Assembly (NCBI RefSeq): GCF_022458985.1
Contig: NC_061773.1
Coordinates: 4,346,001 to 4,410,000 of the forward strand
Source: Mugil cephalus
Taxonomy: Eukaryota > Chordata > Actinopteri > Mugiliformes > Mugilidae
Direction: 5' to 3'
DNA: 64,000 nt
Position numbers and translations under genes: made by a program. Positions 47,336-59,000 of this stretch are shown piece after piece. The notes under the pieces were generated by a model. The model did no database searches, was not told where the DNA came from, and worked only from the letters and a program-made list of their open reading frames with translations. How positions within the stretch are numbered: the stretch's first letter is position 1; the number at the start of each line of letters is the position of its first letter.

Positions 47336-47917
47336 AGAGGAGAGCTGCGCCCAAAAAGAAAAAACGAAAAACAAAAAAACACTGCAACGAAAAATAACTA
47401 CGAGAGGTGGTTTTGTATATCATATTATATGGCAATTAACACAGGAAATGCACAGTCTTTACCCAGAAAGAAATAGCTCACTGACTACAAAAACAAGTTT
47501 CAGTTTGAGGGAGAGGATATATTTGAATGTTAATCAGTCAATCATTGATTTTCATATAGCGACAATACGAATGAATCAGATTAGTCACTATATATCAAAT
47601 ACTTGACGTAATCAGAGCAGATAAGCGTTGAAAATACTGGGCTGACAGAGTGTGGTCCTGATTAAAGTTACTGTTTGTGTAATTCAGTATGTCTGCCAGA
47701 AGGGAGCGCTCATTAGCTTTTAGCTCTGTCACTATCCTAAAGCGGTCAACACTTCTTAATAATACCTCCAGATTATCAGCCTCTTATCGATGTGGTCTGT
47801 TTGGTTGGTTATCTTGAATTCTTGGTATTATTATGATGTTATCCAGACATTTAGTCCATAGAGACCAGAGAACCACTGGATCCTATTTACTAGTCGAATA
47901 ATGTTCAGCTACATCAG

Positions 47918-48000
47918 CCCGCCTCTCCCCCGATGACAGCTGGGATGGGCTCCAGCAGCCCCCACGACCCTATGAGGATAGGCGGTATCAGAAGATGACA
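47918..48000 (-). repeat. same dispersed repeat, inverted copy
   Basis: CCCGCCTCTCCCCCGATGAC followed by AGCTGGGATGGGCTCCAGCA is the reverse complement of the repeat at 47207-47275, with scattered differences. Confidence 0.65.
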
Positions 48001-48959
48001 TGAGGTCAGCTATATCTTCAGTCAGATCTTTATGCTCACATCTTTCTGCCCTTAGTTGTGGAACACAAAAGAGTTCCACAACCAGTTTGAACGTACCATA
48101 AGATGTATTTTTTTTTCTTACACTCCATCCAGTGTGGCAGATTAACTTTTATACTTTGGCTGATCATACAAATTGAAACTTCATCTTGATCATCACCTGT
48201 TGCTTTCACTCTTTTTCAAATAGAGAAGGTCACAAATTGTCTTGGTTGTAAATGTCATGAAATAGTTTGAACTACATAGGAGCAGTACACAGCTACTGTA
48301 TGTTCTCCGTGTTATTTGGTATTTATATGTCGATTGTACGTCCTTCTTTTTTCACTGCCCCATTTGTCTGTAACTTTGATGATTCTTATACTGCTTCATA
48401 ACATTTGATAAGGTCAAATTATTAGATATTAAATTACTCTATTATTTGACCAGTGTGTTCTTTTTCATACCAAAGAGCTTTATTATGAATAAAATGATCA
48501 TTGCCTTTATCTTTTTATTTTGTAATTTTAAGGTTTCAAACTAGAAAAATAAATAGTGTAGTGAAGGTTTCCCTTTAGTTATGACCGTTTTAAAAGCAAA
48601 CAAGTAATAATAATATTAAAGATTATTTTCATTGAAGAAAGATTATTCCGTACTGAAAACAGTCATTAATAGCTCCAAATTAAGTCAGCCTCCACCTATA
48701 GTAGAGAATTTAACTGAATGATTCAGTCATAACTGATTTTAACCCTTTACTTCTACTGTGAAAGGGTTAAATACACTTTCCAGTTGATACTTTTACTTAG
48801 GCAACAGAAATATTCTTTGTGTGGGATTATTTTCTTCTTTTGCAATAATTATGGATACTTACTTGACCAGTTTTCAGTTTGTACATTAGCTTAGCTTAGC
48901 TTCACATTTATTACACACTTATTATTATGTGTAGATCTGAATTTAAATGGATGAAATCA

Positions 48960-49261
48960 TTCTTTGTCACCTCCTTGGTCCCAGTGCCTTCTCGCTTGTT
49001 TGCTCAGTTTGTCCTGGTGGTTTCATATTTCCTCCATTTCACAATTGTTAACTCCAAACTGTGCACCTGGAACACTGAAGCCTTTAGAAACGGGTTCATA
49101 CCTTTGTCCTTATCTACAACCCGCCACAGTTTCGTTGTGGGAGTCAACATAGAGTTCCTTAGAATCCATGTCTTTTGTCCTGCCATGCACAGACGTCTGT
49201 CTTTGCGAACTATGTCCATTAACTTTGCTGCAGGGAGATTCCAGTTAAGATTTCCACACAT
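48960..49261 (-). pseudogene. fragment of a Tc1-like transposase N-terminus
   Basis: An 85-codon open stretch on the minus strand includes GMNPFLKASVFQVHSLELTI followed by VKWRKYETTR. This resembles the helix-turn-helix and the xxKWKKYGTT segment of Tc1-family transposases. No catalytic part follows. The match is distant and by pattern only. Confidence 0.4.
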
Positions 49262-49589
49262 CTAAATAATTACAGAAGCAAATGGGATGTATCTGACCAC
49301 AGTTTGGTGTAACATATGACCAAAATGACACATTTTAAAACGACTACAGTTTCATTATGAACAGCTGCATAGGACCTTGTGTGAACAAACATTATTCTCA
49401 TATAACATGTGCACAAGTAGGCCTACATGTATGTATGTGTCAATCCAGAGTGTAAATCACCACTCACTCACAGTTAGCTGAGGAGGATGGATAGGAACAG
49501 TAGAGAAAGTGAATGCAAAAATAACAGTCCAACACTAAATCTTAGCTTTGTGAAGGTCATTGTGTACAGTTTATGTTAAAACAGCATGA

Positions 49590-49850
49590 GAAAGGTATTG
49601 ATTCAACTTTACTGACATATTGGAGTTCATGGTTTGTGGTACTGATCAACTGGATTGAATTAAACACAAAATTAGGTTGTTGAAATAATAGAAATGTGTC
49701 GTTATGCAATAAAATTACAATGATACTTTAAACCACAGCCTCCAAACTGAAAAGAACAATTGACTGACCATCTCTCGGTTGTTTTAAATGCTGCTGAATA
49801 CTATAACCTTCATGAAGACAAGGTTTAGTGCAGGACTGTTAGAATGTATT
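49590..49850 (+). mobile_element. family 2 TIR element, internal fragment
   Basis: AAACCACAGCCTCCAAACTG and ATAACCTTCATGAAGACAAG, then TTAGTGCAGGACTG, match the 60741-61220 copy in the same order. The TIRs are not preserved. Confidence 0.6.
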
Positions 49851-50460
49851 TATTTGTACCCAATGATATATATTATCATATAACATCTGTTAGTCATTTT
49901 TAACAAATGCATTCAAACATTTATACATCTCAGGATTTCTTTTGTGAGAATTTTTCCATTAGTGAGTGAGTGAATGTAAAACAAAAAATGTAAAGACATT
50001 ACTTGATGGGTTACTTTTACTTAGACTACTTGTGTGTTAAGTATATCATATAGTGTTGTATATTTCTGTTTACTTTCGCTACTTTGCTTTGCAATACACA
50101 ATTCGTAACTGCATTTTGTTGTACAGGTATGTACAGTGTGCAGAAATAAATTAAAGATATTAAGAAGGTGATTACTTAAAACAAAGTGACTCTGTTGCAG
50201 CAAAGGCATCTGGACCTGCTAGTCTTTCATGGCTTCCTTGTTGTTACTGAGTGAACCGTTCTGTTCATATTTTCCTTGTATCAACACAACTGTGGGTTCT
50301 TTGAGGCTTGATAGAGTATATTGACTTGTAAAAAAACTAAACTTGTCAAAATTTCTTGTTCCATTCAAATTCAGATTCAGAGTCAGATAACTTTATTTTA
50401 ATTTATTTTAAGGCAGGTTAGCAGCGTGATGTGAAGCAAGACACTTTTAAACAAACAAAT

Positions 50461-50462
50461 GA

Positions 50463-50522
<60 letters not shown>

Positions 50523-50524
50523 AA
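50461..50524. repeat. GAAA tetranucleotide microsatellite
   Basis: Sixteen consecutive GAAA units. Confidence 0.95.
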
Positions 50525-50819
50525 TTAGTTTTGAAGCTATTTGGACAAGTGGTCAAAAATGTTAAAGAAAATCCAACAAGTCCAGTTGCCCTTGCTTGAG
50601 CTTTGTTTTGTTGGCTGACTGAGGATCTTTGCAGGCGCCCCGCCATGAACACATCAAACCACCACCATCCCACTGTTAATGTTCTTATTGTTGTATCCGC
50701 AGTGTATATATTTTTGTATACTGAGTGTGTATATGTTTAAGATTTTATTTTTATTTCATTTTATGCAACGAATACCAAGTACTTGATAATAAAGTCTTTT
50801 GATTCATCCATCGATCAGT

Positions 50820-51783
50820 AGCGGCAGAAGCTTCATTCCTACACTTCCCATGGTGCACCGCGCCACCCCGGGCCCCGCCCTTTCCTCTACCTAACTTCAG
50901 TCTGGTCGAGTTTCTGTTTTGCTGTGATTTGATTGCCTGCTCTGAGCTCTGTGATTTGGTTCTGACACACCTCGCCCTGCAACACCACTGTCCGTCCTCA
51001 CCATCGTCAGACAGAGCGCTCGTTAAGCGGCGTTTTTTTGTCGTACTCCGGGTCAGAAGATGTCCGCTGGCTCCTCCGGGCCAGTGCCACTTTAGGGAGG
51101 TCCTTTCCAGCGGAGCGACTTCGGGAAAACTCCAACTGTTGTAGCCGTGGCTAAACGGTTGGGCTGTTTATGTCACAAAGGAGCCAGCTGTCAACGCCGG
51201 GTCTCCCCGTTTCGGACACGGGAGACCGTGGAGCTGTGGTCTGGATTGTTTATGTGAGGTTAATGGTGAACGTTGTGCCAGGCCGAGGTGGGGACGGAGA
51301 GGAGATGCCCCGCGGCTAGCAGCGCTAACGTTAACCGGACCACGGAGCAGGGATAGGTCTGCAAACACTGCTCACTTAGCACCCTAGTCACCAACCCAGC
51401 ATCGTGGTCTTCGCAGAATTTGTTTTTAAGACACTCCTCAGATAGCGAAACCCTCTGTGGTGACTAGACGAGGCGGCTAACATGAAGAAGTAGCTTGTTG
51501 GCATTTTTCTTGCTCTCGAGGGACGACGTTAAGCCAGCTAGCTAAGTTAGCGGTTAGTCGGCTCCACAACAACAAATGCCTTGTTCACCAGACTCTGTTC
51601 CTGCTGTTTGTCCAGCATCGATGCACTCGCGTTAAAGGCATGTTTGGATGGACTATGAACTATAGGTGTGATAGCAGGACGGAGGTTTGCATTTGAGCAT
51701 CTCTACCGAGACGTTTATTTCGGGCGTGTGGCCCCTGATTTACCTTCACACTAAGGAGTAGACCAGGAGGCCACCTGTTCAGC
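50820..51783 (+). promoter_or_regulatory. dstyk: dstyk promoter and 5' leader
   Basis: The base composition becomes CpG-rich from about 50850 (a CCCCGCCC box near 50873) to about 51640. The leader then runs without an in-frame interruption of note to the ATG at 51784. GCTAGC, GTTAGC and GCTAACG motifs recur at 51308-51556. No TATA box is evident. The start site is not determined. Confidence 0.55.
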
Positions 51784-54700
51784 ATGGAGGGAAACGTACA
51801 GCAACTGAAGGCCACTCCTCTAGCTCGGGATCTAACGAGGATATTTAGCAGCTACAACAAGCACACCGTACAGCTGAAGAAGAACCTGAAGGAGACTAAT
51901 GCATTCTTTCGGGAAATCAGGCAAAACTACAGCAACTCCTGTGCCTCGGCCATGAGCTCTGATTCAGCTTCTCTGGACGCAGGTTGGTGTGAGTACAAGC
52001 ATCTGGACACCTCTGTCTCGTGCAAGTGTCGCAGCCTTTTATTGTTTTTAAAGCACCATAATGATAACATCCACAGTTACACTGTCCTAAAGTGAAACTG
52101 AAAAGACGAATAACTAGTCTCTGCTTCAAAGCGGTTACTCCACCAACATGAGTCTGGAAGAAAAAAAAATCCACTCATTTGGGTCAGAGAAAACTTAAGA
52201 GATTAAATTCAGCTCTGAAAAGCAGGAGGAGGTTAAGTTTGCCAAATATGCTGAGATTTGTGCCTAAGAGCTAATTGCTTTCTTTAATAGTGCTTTGTGT
52301 GCTTGTCAGTGACTGGTTGGGTCTACCATTAGATCCCAGATGTTAATCACTTGCTCCATACGTCCGTGACATTTTACGAGTCTCATGAGCATCTTTTAGT
52401 GAAAACATCAACATGGGGGTTTGGAGACATTGATTAGACACACCGGAGTGATGGTATGCAGATACAGTCGCTGCGTCACATCTTCAGTGGCCGTCTCAGT
52501 CAGAGGCCACGTCCTGCAAGCAAAGACGGTCAAAATCATGTTGCTCATTGTTGAATGAACAATGTTAAGCTGAAGATTATCAGCAGGGAAATGGCACCAT
52601 ACTTTAGCTTTCTGTGTTCGGAGCCAAACACACGTCTTCACCTGCTCACTAGATCCATCTTGCAAATGTGTGTTTGCACTCATTTCTATGTACGCAATAC
52701 ACATAAAGAGTAGGATTTTATATTTTACGTGATTGTAGTCCAGGTTCTGCACATCTCTGTACAAAAAAACGCAGGAATTAGTGGGTCATGCTAAGTCAAT
52801 AGAGGGATGTCAGATTACACTTACACATACAGTAAAACCATGCTATAAATGCATACAGTGGTATATGCATGTAAATAAGTCACTGTAGTTCTGCTCTGTG
52901 TGTTATATAACAGTTTAAATCCATGACTCAGCATCAGAGAGGATTATGTCTGATACCAGGAATTATTGGGGTGAATTGCTTTTTCTGTGTGTGTTCCACA
53001 TCTTTGGGATGTATCTGGAAATAATTGCTCGAGGAGTAAGATCAGAATGTAAAACAAAGTTTCAGTGTTTGTGGTGTGTAATAATTGTAATTCTGAGAAT
53101 GATGCTCAGATAACCTGTCACTGAGTCCTGTGTCTGTTCACAGTGCTCGCCAAGCGTTCTCAAAAGCTCCCTAAATTTAAGAAGTTGCTCACAGCTACTG
53201 ATACAGTTTTAGACAACTCTTTTCCTTTCCGAGTCCTGAGCATCATGTACTGCCTTTTGTCTTCTTCATTCCCCCCCAGGCCAGTTTAGTTGCATCTCTT
53301 TCCCCAGTCATGAGGAAGAGTTTCTGCGCAACACTGTGGGTGCTGCTCCATACATCCTGGTGCTGGGTCAGGACTGCGCTGCTCGCTACCAGCTGCTCAA
53401 CTGCCTTCTGGGGGAGAGGCTGCTGCCACTGGGGCCTGAGGCTGGAGAGGCCTGTGAAGGAGTCCAGGGCACCGTCTGCAAGAGGCGGAAACTGTGCTTC
53501 ACCCATGGGAGACAGACACGACTGAGCTTGGCACTGCCGGGCCAATATGAGCTGGTGCACCAGTTGGCAGCTAACCGTGGCCGCTGGGACACAGTTCCCA
53601 GAGAGGACCTGGAGATCCATGAGGAATGTGAGGACCCGGCCCACAGGCTGGCAGAGCTGGAAATCACCCTGCATCACCCGCTGCTTCAGGTAGGCATAGA
53701 CACAGTGTAACCAATTTACTCTGTCAGCACAATGTCCCCCCACCGTTTCAGTAAGGACGTCTTTATGTATTAGTGGTCAGTGCCGTTCATTCGTTCCTCC
53801 ATCATGAGCTTTGACACTCCCAATACAGCAGTGCCATCTGACACGACTATGCTTCAGATCACTTTCAGATGGTGTATGAAAAAGTTGAAGCAGAAGGCTG
53901 TGATTTGAGAAATCACAGGCCTCCCCTGCATCCCGGTAGTTACTAGTTTGTTTTCTAGCTCTGAAACGTAATGACATAATTAGAATTATGTTTTAATAAA
54001 TAAATCCAAATGATCCAAAGAAATACATGAGTAGTTTTTAATACGTACAATGCTTATTATTGTGTTAGGCCAGAGCTGATGCTGCAGAATACTTGTTGTT
54101 TGAACGGGCATCCATTAGAAAAATCATATAGTGATGACATTTAAATTTGAATTGATTAGTTTGCTAATACTAGTTCATTGAAAAAAATAAATATACATTT
54201 ATATTATTTGATCTTCTTAAATCATCAGGTTTATTGCTTTTTTTTGATATAACGGTTGATATATTGATATGTCGCCTTTGGTTCTTTCTCTCAAATAATC
54301 AGTAGCTTGATCAACCCTCAATTGAAAAACAGTAGCAGCCTTAGTATTATACAGATAAATCATTGTCCCATTATAGCTTTTTAAAATAACAGTCGACACT
54401 GTTTAGGATAACTGTTCCCAACTGTTATCTAGATATCAAAATGAAGAATCAGTCTTTTTATTAAGCCATTGAGAGTTAAACATATTGTCCGACTCCAACT
54501 GAGAGTTTATTTTTTTGTGAGGTGGCATTTCCTCTTGGATAAGAAGGAAAAGATTGATTGTTCTTTTTGTCATTCTCTCTCACTTGAACTCGCCTTTGCT
54601 CACATGGCCTGCCTCAAAAACAGATTACTGAGCAGAGCTGATTATGCCCTCTGTTCAGTGTTTTACTTTACCTGACTTGTGCTGCTGTCTGGGGAATACA

Positions 54701-56008
54701 GACAGCAGCACAAGTCAGTCGTTCCGTCTGCTGTTTAGGTGTTGAGCGCTGGTGAAATCAGGCCCACAGGTTGAAAAAAGTAAAGAAACGTTGGAGACGT
54801 CGTTGCAGCCATGTTGGCATGTAGCTCGGTGTGACTTGAAAATCCCGATGTCCCATGGAAGTGAACAATTTTGCACGGTGTAAAGGTTGTAGTCAGTGGA
54901 AGTTAGCGACTAATAGGCCAATGTCCTTCAGCAAGCATCACACAGCCTCAGCCTCAGAAACTAGGCCTAGCTCTGCTTTAGGGCAGCCCACCCGCTCGTC
55001 CCCCTTACGTAATGCCACTGGTCTGGTGCAATTCACATGACTAGGTCATGTAAGAAAAACCAAACCCTTCGCTGTGTTATAATTGCCATGGTTACAGCTG
55101 CAACACTGCTTGTTAACATTGCTATAACAAAATCCATTTGGGTGTGTAGTTTTTTGCAAAGCCTGAATTTGGATAAAAACAGTTTGGAATTATTTAATCA
55201 AAAGGGAAAACCGTCCTATTGAAAACAAAGATAGGCATTTAGTTATTATTAAAGTTATTATATATTTTTTATAAGAAACAAGCATGACACATGGAGTTGC
55301 TCGTTTTACCTTTCCTCAATGAACCGGAAATTTTCTTTGTCAAAGCAGCGTGCTGCCTCACATTGTGTTTCTGCTGAATGAATAAGAGGCGTTTAGTTAG
55401 GGCACAGAATCTCTCTGCTCACTGTGGTATTCACACTATCCTGCAATAATCACAGCACCCTGCCTTAGCGGCCAGCAAATGAAAACCGACTTGCTAATTA
55501 GCCTTCACTCCATCCCAGAGTTTACCCACGCCTCCCACATCAACCTAACCACAGACTAACCATGAGGACATAAACTGTGTTAACCTGTTTCTGTTATTGC
55601 CAGGGCTTCACAAATTCACGCAAGATGCTCCTCTTGTTAACAAGGACCTGTGATATTAGCAGTCACCCTTAAAATATTCTAATGAAGGAAAATGTCTTCC
55701 AGGACCATTTGTATTCACTGTGTTACTTCGTAAGACTTGGGTCAGTGTAATGAAGATACTCTTAAAAACAGGACTTCAAAATAGCCCACAGGGCTTAAAG
55801 GGTTGTTGTTGAAAACAGGCTACATTAAGGCAATTCACACATTGCATTGGTTTTGATTGGTTGTGAACAAATGTTTGCAGGCTATCTTTGTTCCAAAAAG
55901 ACTCAGACGGGCTCGCCTCTTGTTACTTGGAGACAGGACTGACTGTCTCCTTTGTGTAGCTGTTGGTCATTCCTGCCTCTTTTCTCTGCCTGTCTTTACC
56001 CTGGCGTG

Positions 56009-56088
<80 letters not shown>

Positions 56089-59000
56089 TTAGTCCTGTTA
56101 ATGTTGTTATTCATCAAGGGTTAAGAAAACCTCTTAACTCAACATTCCCAAGACCACCACAAATATTTATGTGCCATTAAGTGTTCAAAAATAGCCGGAG
56201 CATGTGATATGTGTGGATGGGATCTCTTGCTTTTCAGTGGAATCCCATTAAACATCCTAAATTGGTTGCAAACCAGTTTAGAACTGGAGTCATAGTCGGC
56301 TATTGGGACGTGGTCATTCACATTTAAGGTCAGGAGTTTAAAGGGTGAGTCCATGTAAATCACATAAAACATAAAGACATGAAAGCAAAACACTAAGCCT
56401 GTTAGCCTGCACTTACTCGCCAGTTCATTAGGTACACAAGAGAAAATAAATGCAGATATATATCTGATGTAACCTAATCTTCGGTGTTTGTTGAAAATAA
56501 ATGTGTTTTCATTTTGGAGGCTGTGATTTGTGGTACCATTTCAGGGGGGATTATACTGTCTTAATAAAAAAAGAAAAAAATGATGCTTTTCTGTCTAATA
56601 AAAACAATACCATACATTAGAATAGACTAAGATGATGACTTTTTATCAGCACTAATACTAAACATAATGCTGTTGAGATGAGATGAGAAAGTTAAGTTGT
56701 TTCCTCTGTGTATTGACCAATCCTATTCAAATAATTGTAGATCTCTATGCTAAAAGATGATGCTTTTTGGGGCCATAGGATAAGCACAACGTTTGAGGCA
56801 CGCAAAAATATTTCCAATTTGTTATGAGACCCTGGTGGAGTAAATTAGACCCTGGCTGGCTGCCATAGTATAGGAAGCCCTGATACAGACACTGGCTTCC
56901 AGGCTTTCAATATAAACTGAACATTATAACTTTCATGAAGCCAAGATTTGTTATAATGCATTCATTTCACCAGTGTTCCTAATGAACTGGCAAGTGAGTG
57001 TATATACAGAATATATGCAATATATTAATCAGAGTAAATAATATATATATTTGATTCTGCATTTGTCCATGAAAGACCAGCTGAAACCACGTGTTACCAA
57101 AACATTGACACACTCATGTGTTTTATACTTTTTCTTTTATCAGGGCCAGAAACACTTGCTTCAGAACTGATCAGGTTGAAATGAGTGTGACCATTGTGTG
57201 GTTCATTTTGTGCTTGGTCATCAGGAAGCAAAGGTCATGGTGGTTCCTTGTCCAAGCGTTCAGCCCATTGAAGAGGCCCTGGAAGACTGCACTCGCAATG
57301 TGATCCCCGTCATACTGTACGCCGTCAACCAGGATTCCCTGAGCACGGAGCAGGTGGCTGAGCTCTGCAAGGTCAAAGAGATGCTCTCCTTTCCCATCTG
57401 TTTTGTCCGCATCCCCGGCTCCGTACCGACAGCCTCCCCGGAATGCGGCCGCCGCTCGGAGAAGGACAAGGACAAGGAGAAGAGTGCCCTCCATAAGCAG
57501 CTACTGTCCCTTGGCCTCCTAAATAACACAACAGGAAACTGTTCCTGTGGCGCCCCCACACAGGCGCCCCTCCCCGGTGCTAAGCCCCAGAGCATGCTGG
57601 GCGAGGCCTTTGAAAAACTGCATCGGTGGCTGGTGCCGTTTGCTCGCCTGGTGCTTCAAAACCAGCAGGTGGAGGCCGCCAACCTGCTTAACGGGCTTCA
57701 CTGTCGATGTCTTGACCTTTTCATCAACCAGGTCAGTCGAGGAGTCCATCTTGCACTCTGCATCTGTATTAATGTCTTTAACTTTTACCGCTTCAGAGTC
57801 ATGTGACAGTTCGTGCTGGTGAATGAGCTGTGTGGTCTGAGAGTGATCTGACCCTCTGTGCCCGTGGAAAATACGCCAACAGACCTTTGTCCTTTCTGCT
57901 TCACTTCCCCGCAGGCCTTTGACATGCAGAGAGACTTGCAGATCACGCCCCGTAGACTGGAGTATACCCGTGAGAAAGAGGGTGAACTCTTCACATCCCT
58001 TATGGCCATTGCTAACCGCAAACAGGAAGAGATGAAAGAGATGATTGTGGAGACACTAGGCAGCATGAAAGAGCAGTTGCTGGAGGATGCAGCCAACCTG
58101 GAGTTTACAGGTTAGTAAGTGAGCACCCTGAATAAAAGCCCCGGGCCACGCACAGGGTTCCTCTTTTGTGTTTTTTTTGTCCAAAATTTTTCATATTGTT
58201 AAGGAAGACATTGAAGACATTGTCTCCATTACTTTGCTGGAGTTGGCTCAGTTTCACCAGTGTGTGGTGATGCCAATGAAGACCTGTGAACTTGAGCAAC
58301 TTTGTCTTTATTGGTTGTTCAGTTGTGAGCCGTGCAGAAATTACACAAAAGATAGAGAAACAAAAAAAAAAGGAAGTGAAAGTTTCACTGTGTGGAAGCA
58401 AGGGCTTGGATCAATGAAACTCTAAACGATTATTATTATTATTAAAGTTTTCTACCTTTGTATTTCCAGTTTAATTTTAGTTGTTCAGTTCCAACATACA
58501 TTCCAACGTAAAATAATACATTTGTTTTGTATCTGCAAGAGTATTTCAGTTGTCACAGGTTGAATAGTTCGTCATGTGGTGTGGTTTTCATTGCGTCATC
58601 TGGAAAAATCATTTAGTATTAACATAGTAAAATATTTTTTTATAACTTCGTTACATGTAGTTGTAGAACAGTAATTTATTGTTGATCAAAATGTTATCAG
58701 ATGTTGTTAGAGGGCCACAGTCTGTGACTTGACAAATTTGTGGCTGTGGGTTTGTATTCAATCTACAAGTGTGGACAGACTGTACTGGGACAAAATCAAA
58801 GACTTAGTCTTAATTATAGTTCCTGTTTGATGGGATCATAAAGAGTCTGTTGCTGAGAGTGTGTTTTTTTTACTCTTGGGTGTATATTTACCCGATTTTA
58901 TTCATACCAGTTATTATTTTTGGTGATATTTGCTTCTCTGTGGATTCCTGATTGATTATCTGAGTGGCAGAGTTGAGTGAGTGACGGTGTCGTTATTTAA

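Larger units (their letters stand above)
45577..50819. other. nuak2-dstyk divergent spacer, repeat-rich
   Basis: The nuak2 promoter/leader lies right of 45576. The rest is AT-rich and holds an ATT microsatellite, an inverted pair of dispersed repeats, a Tc1-like transposase scrap, a TIR-element fragment and a GAAA run, each listed separately. No intact gene is seen. Confidence 0.6.
53690..57224 (+). other. dstyk intron 2, repeat-containing
   Basis: 3.5 kb. It contains a perfect 20 bp hairpin (54672-54718), a CT microsatellite and a family 2 TIR element, each listed separately. No exon is recognised. Confidence 0.6.

Noticed and set aside
48927-49265. 112-codon plus-strand open frame in the nuak2-dstyk spacer
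   Set aside because: The opposite strand gives the better explanation (Tc1-like remnant), and the plus-strand translation matches nothing.
50398-50673. Phe/Leu/Ser-rich minus-strand open frame
   Set aside because: It is produced by the GAAA microsatellite.
54672-54718. Hairpin as a microRNA precursor
   Set aside because: The stem is only 20 bp and perfectly paired with a 7 nt loop. Flanks do not extend the pairing, unlike a normal precursor, so it is reported as a structure only.
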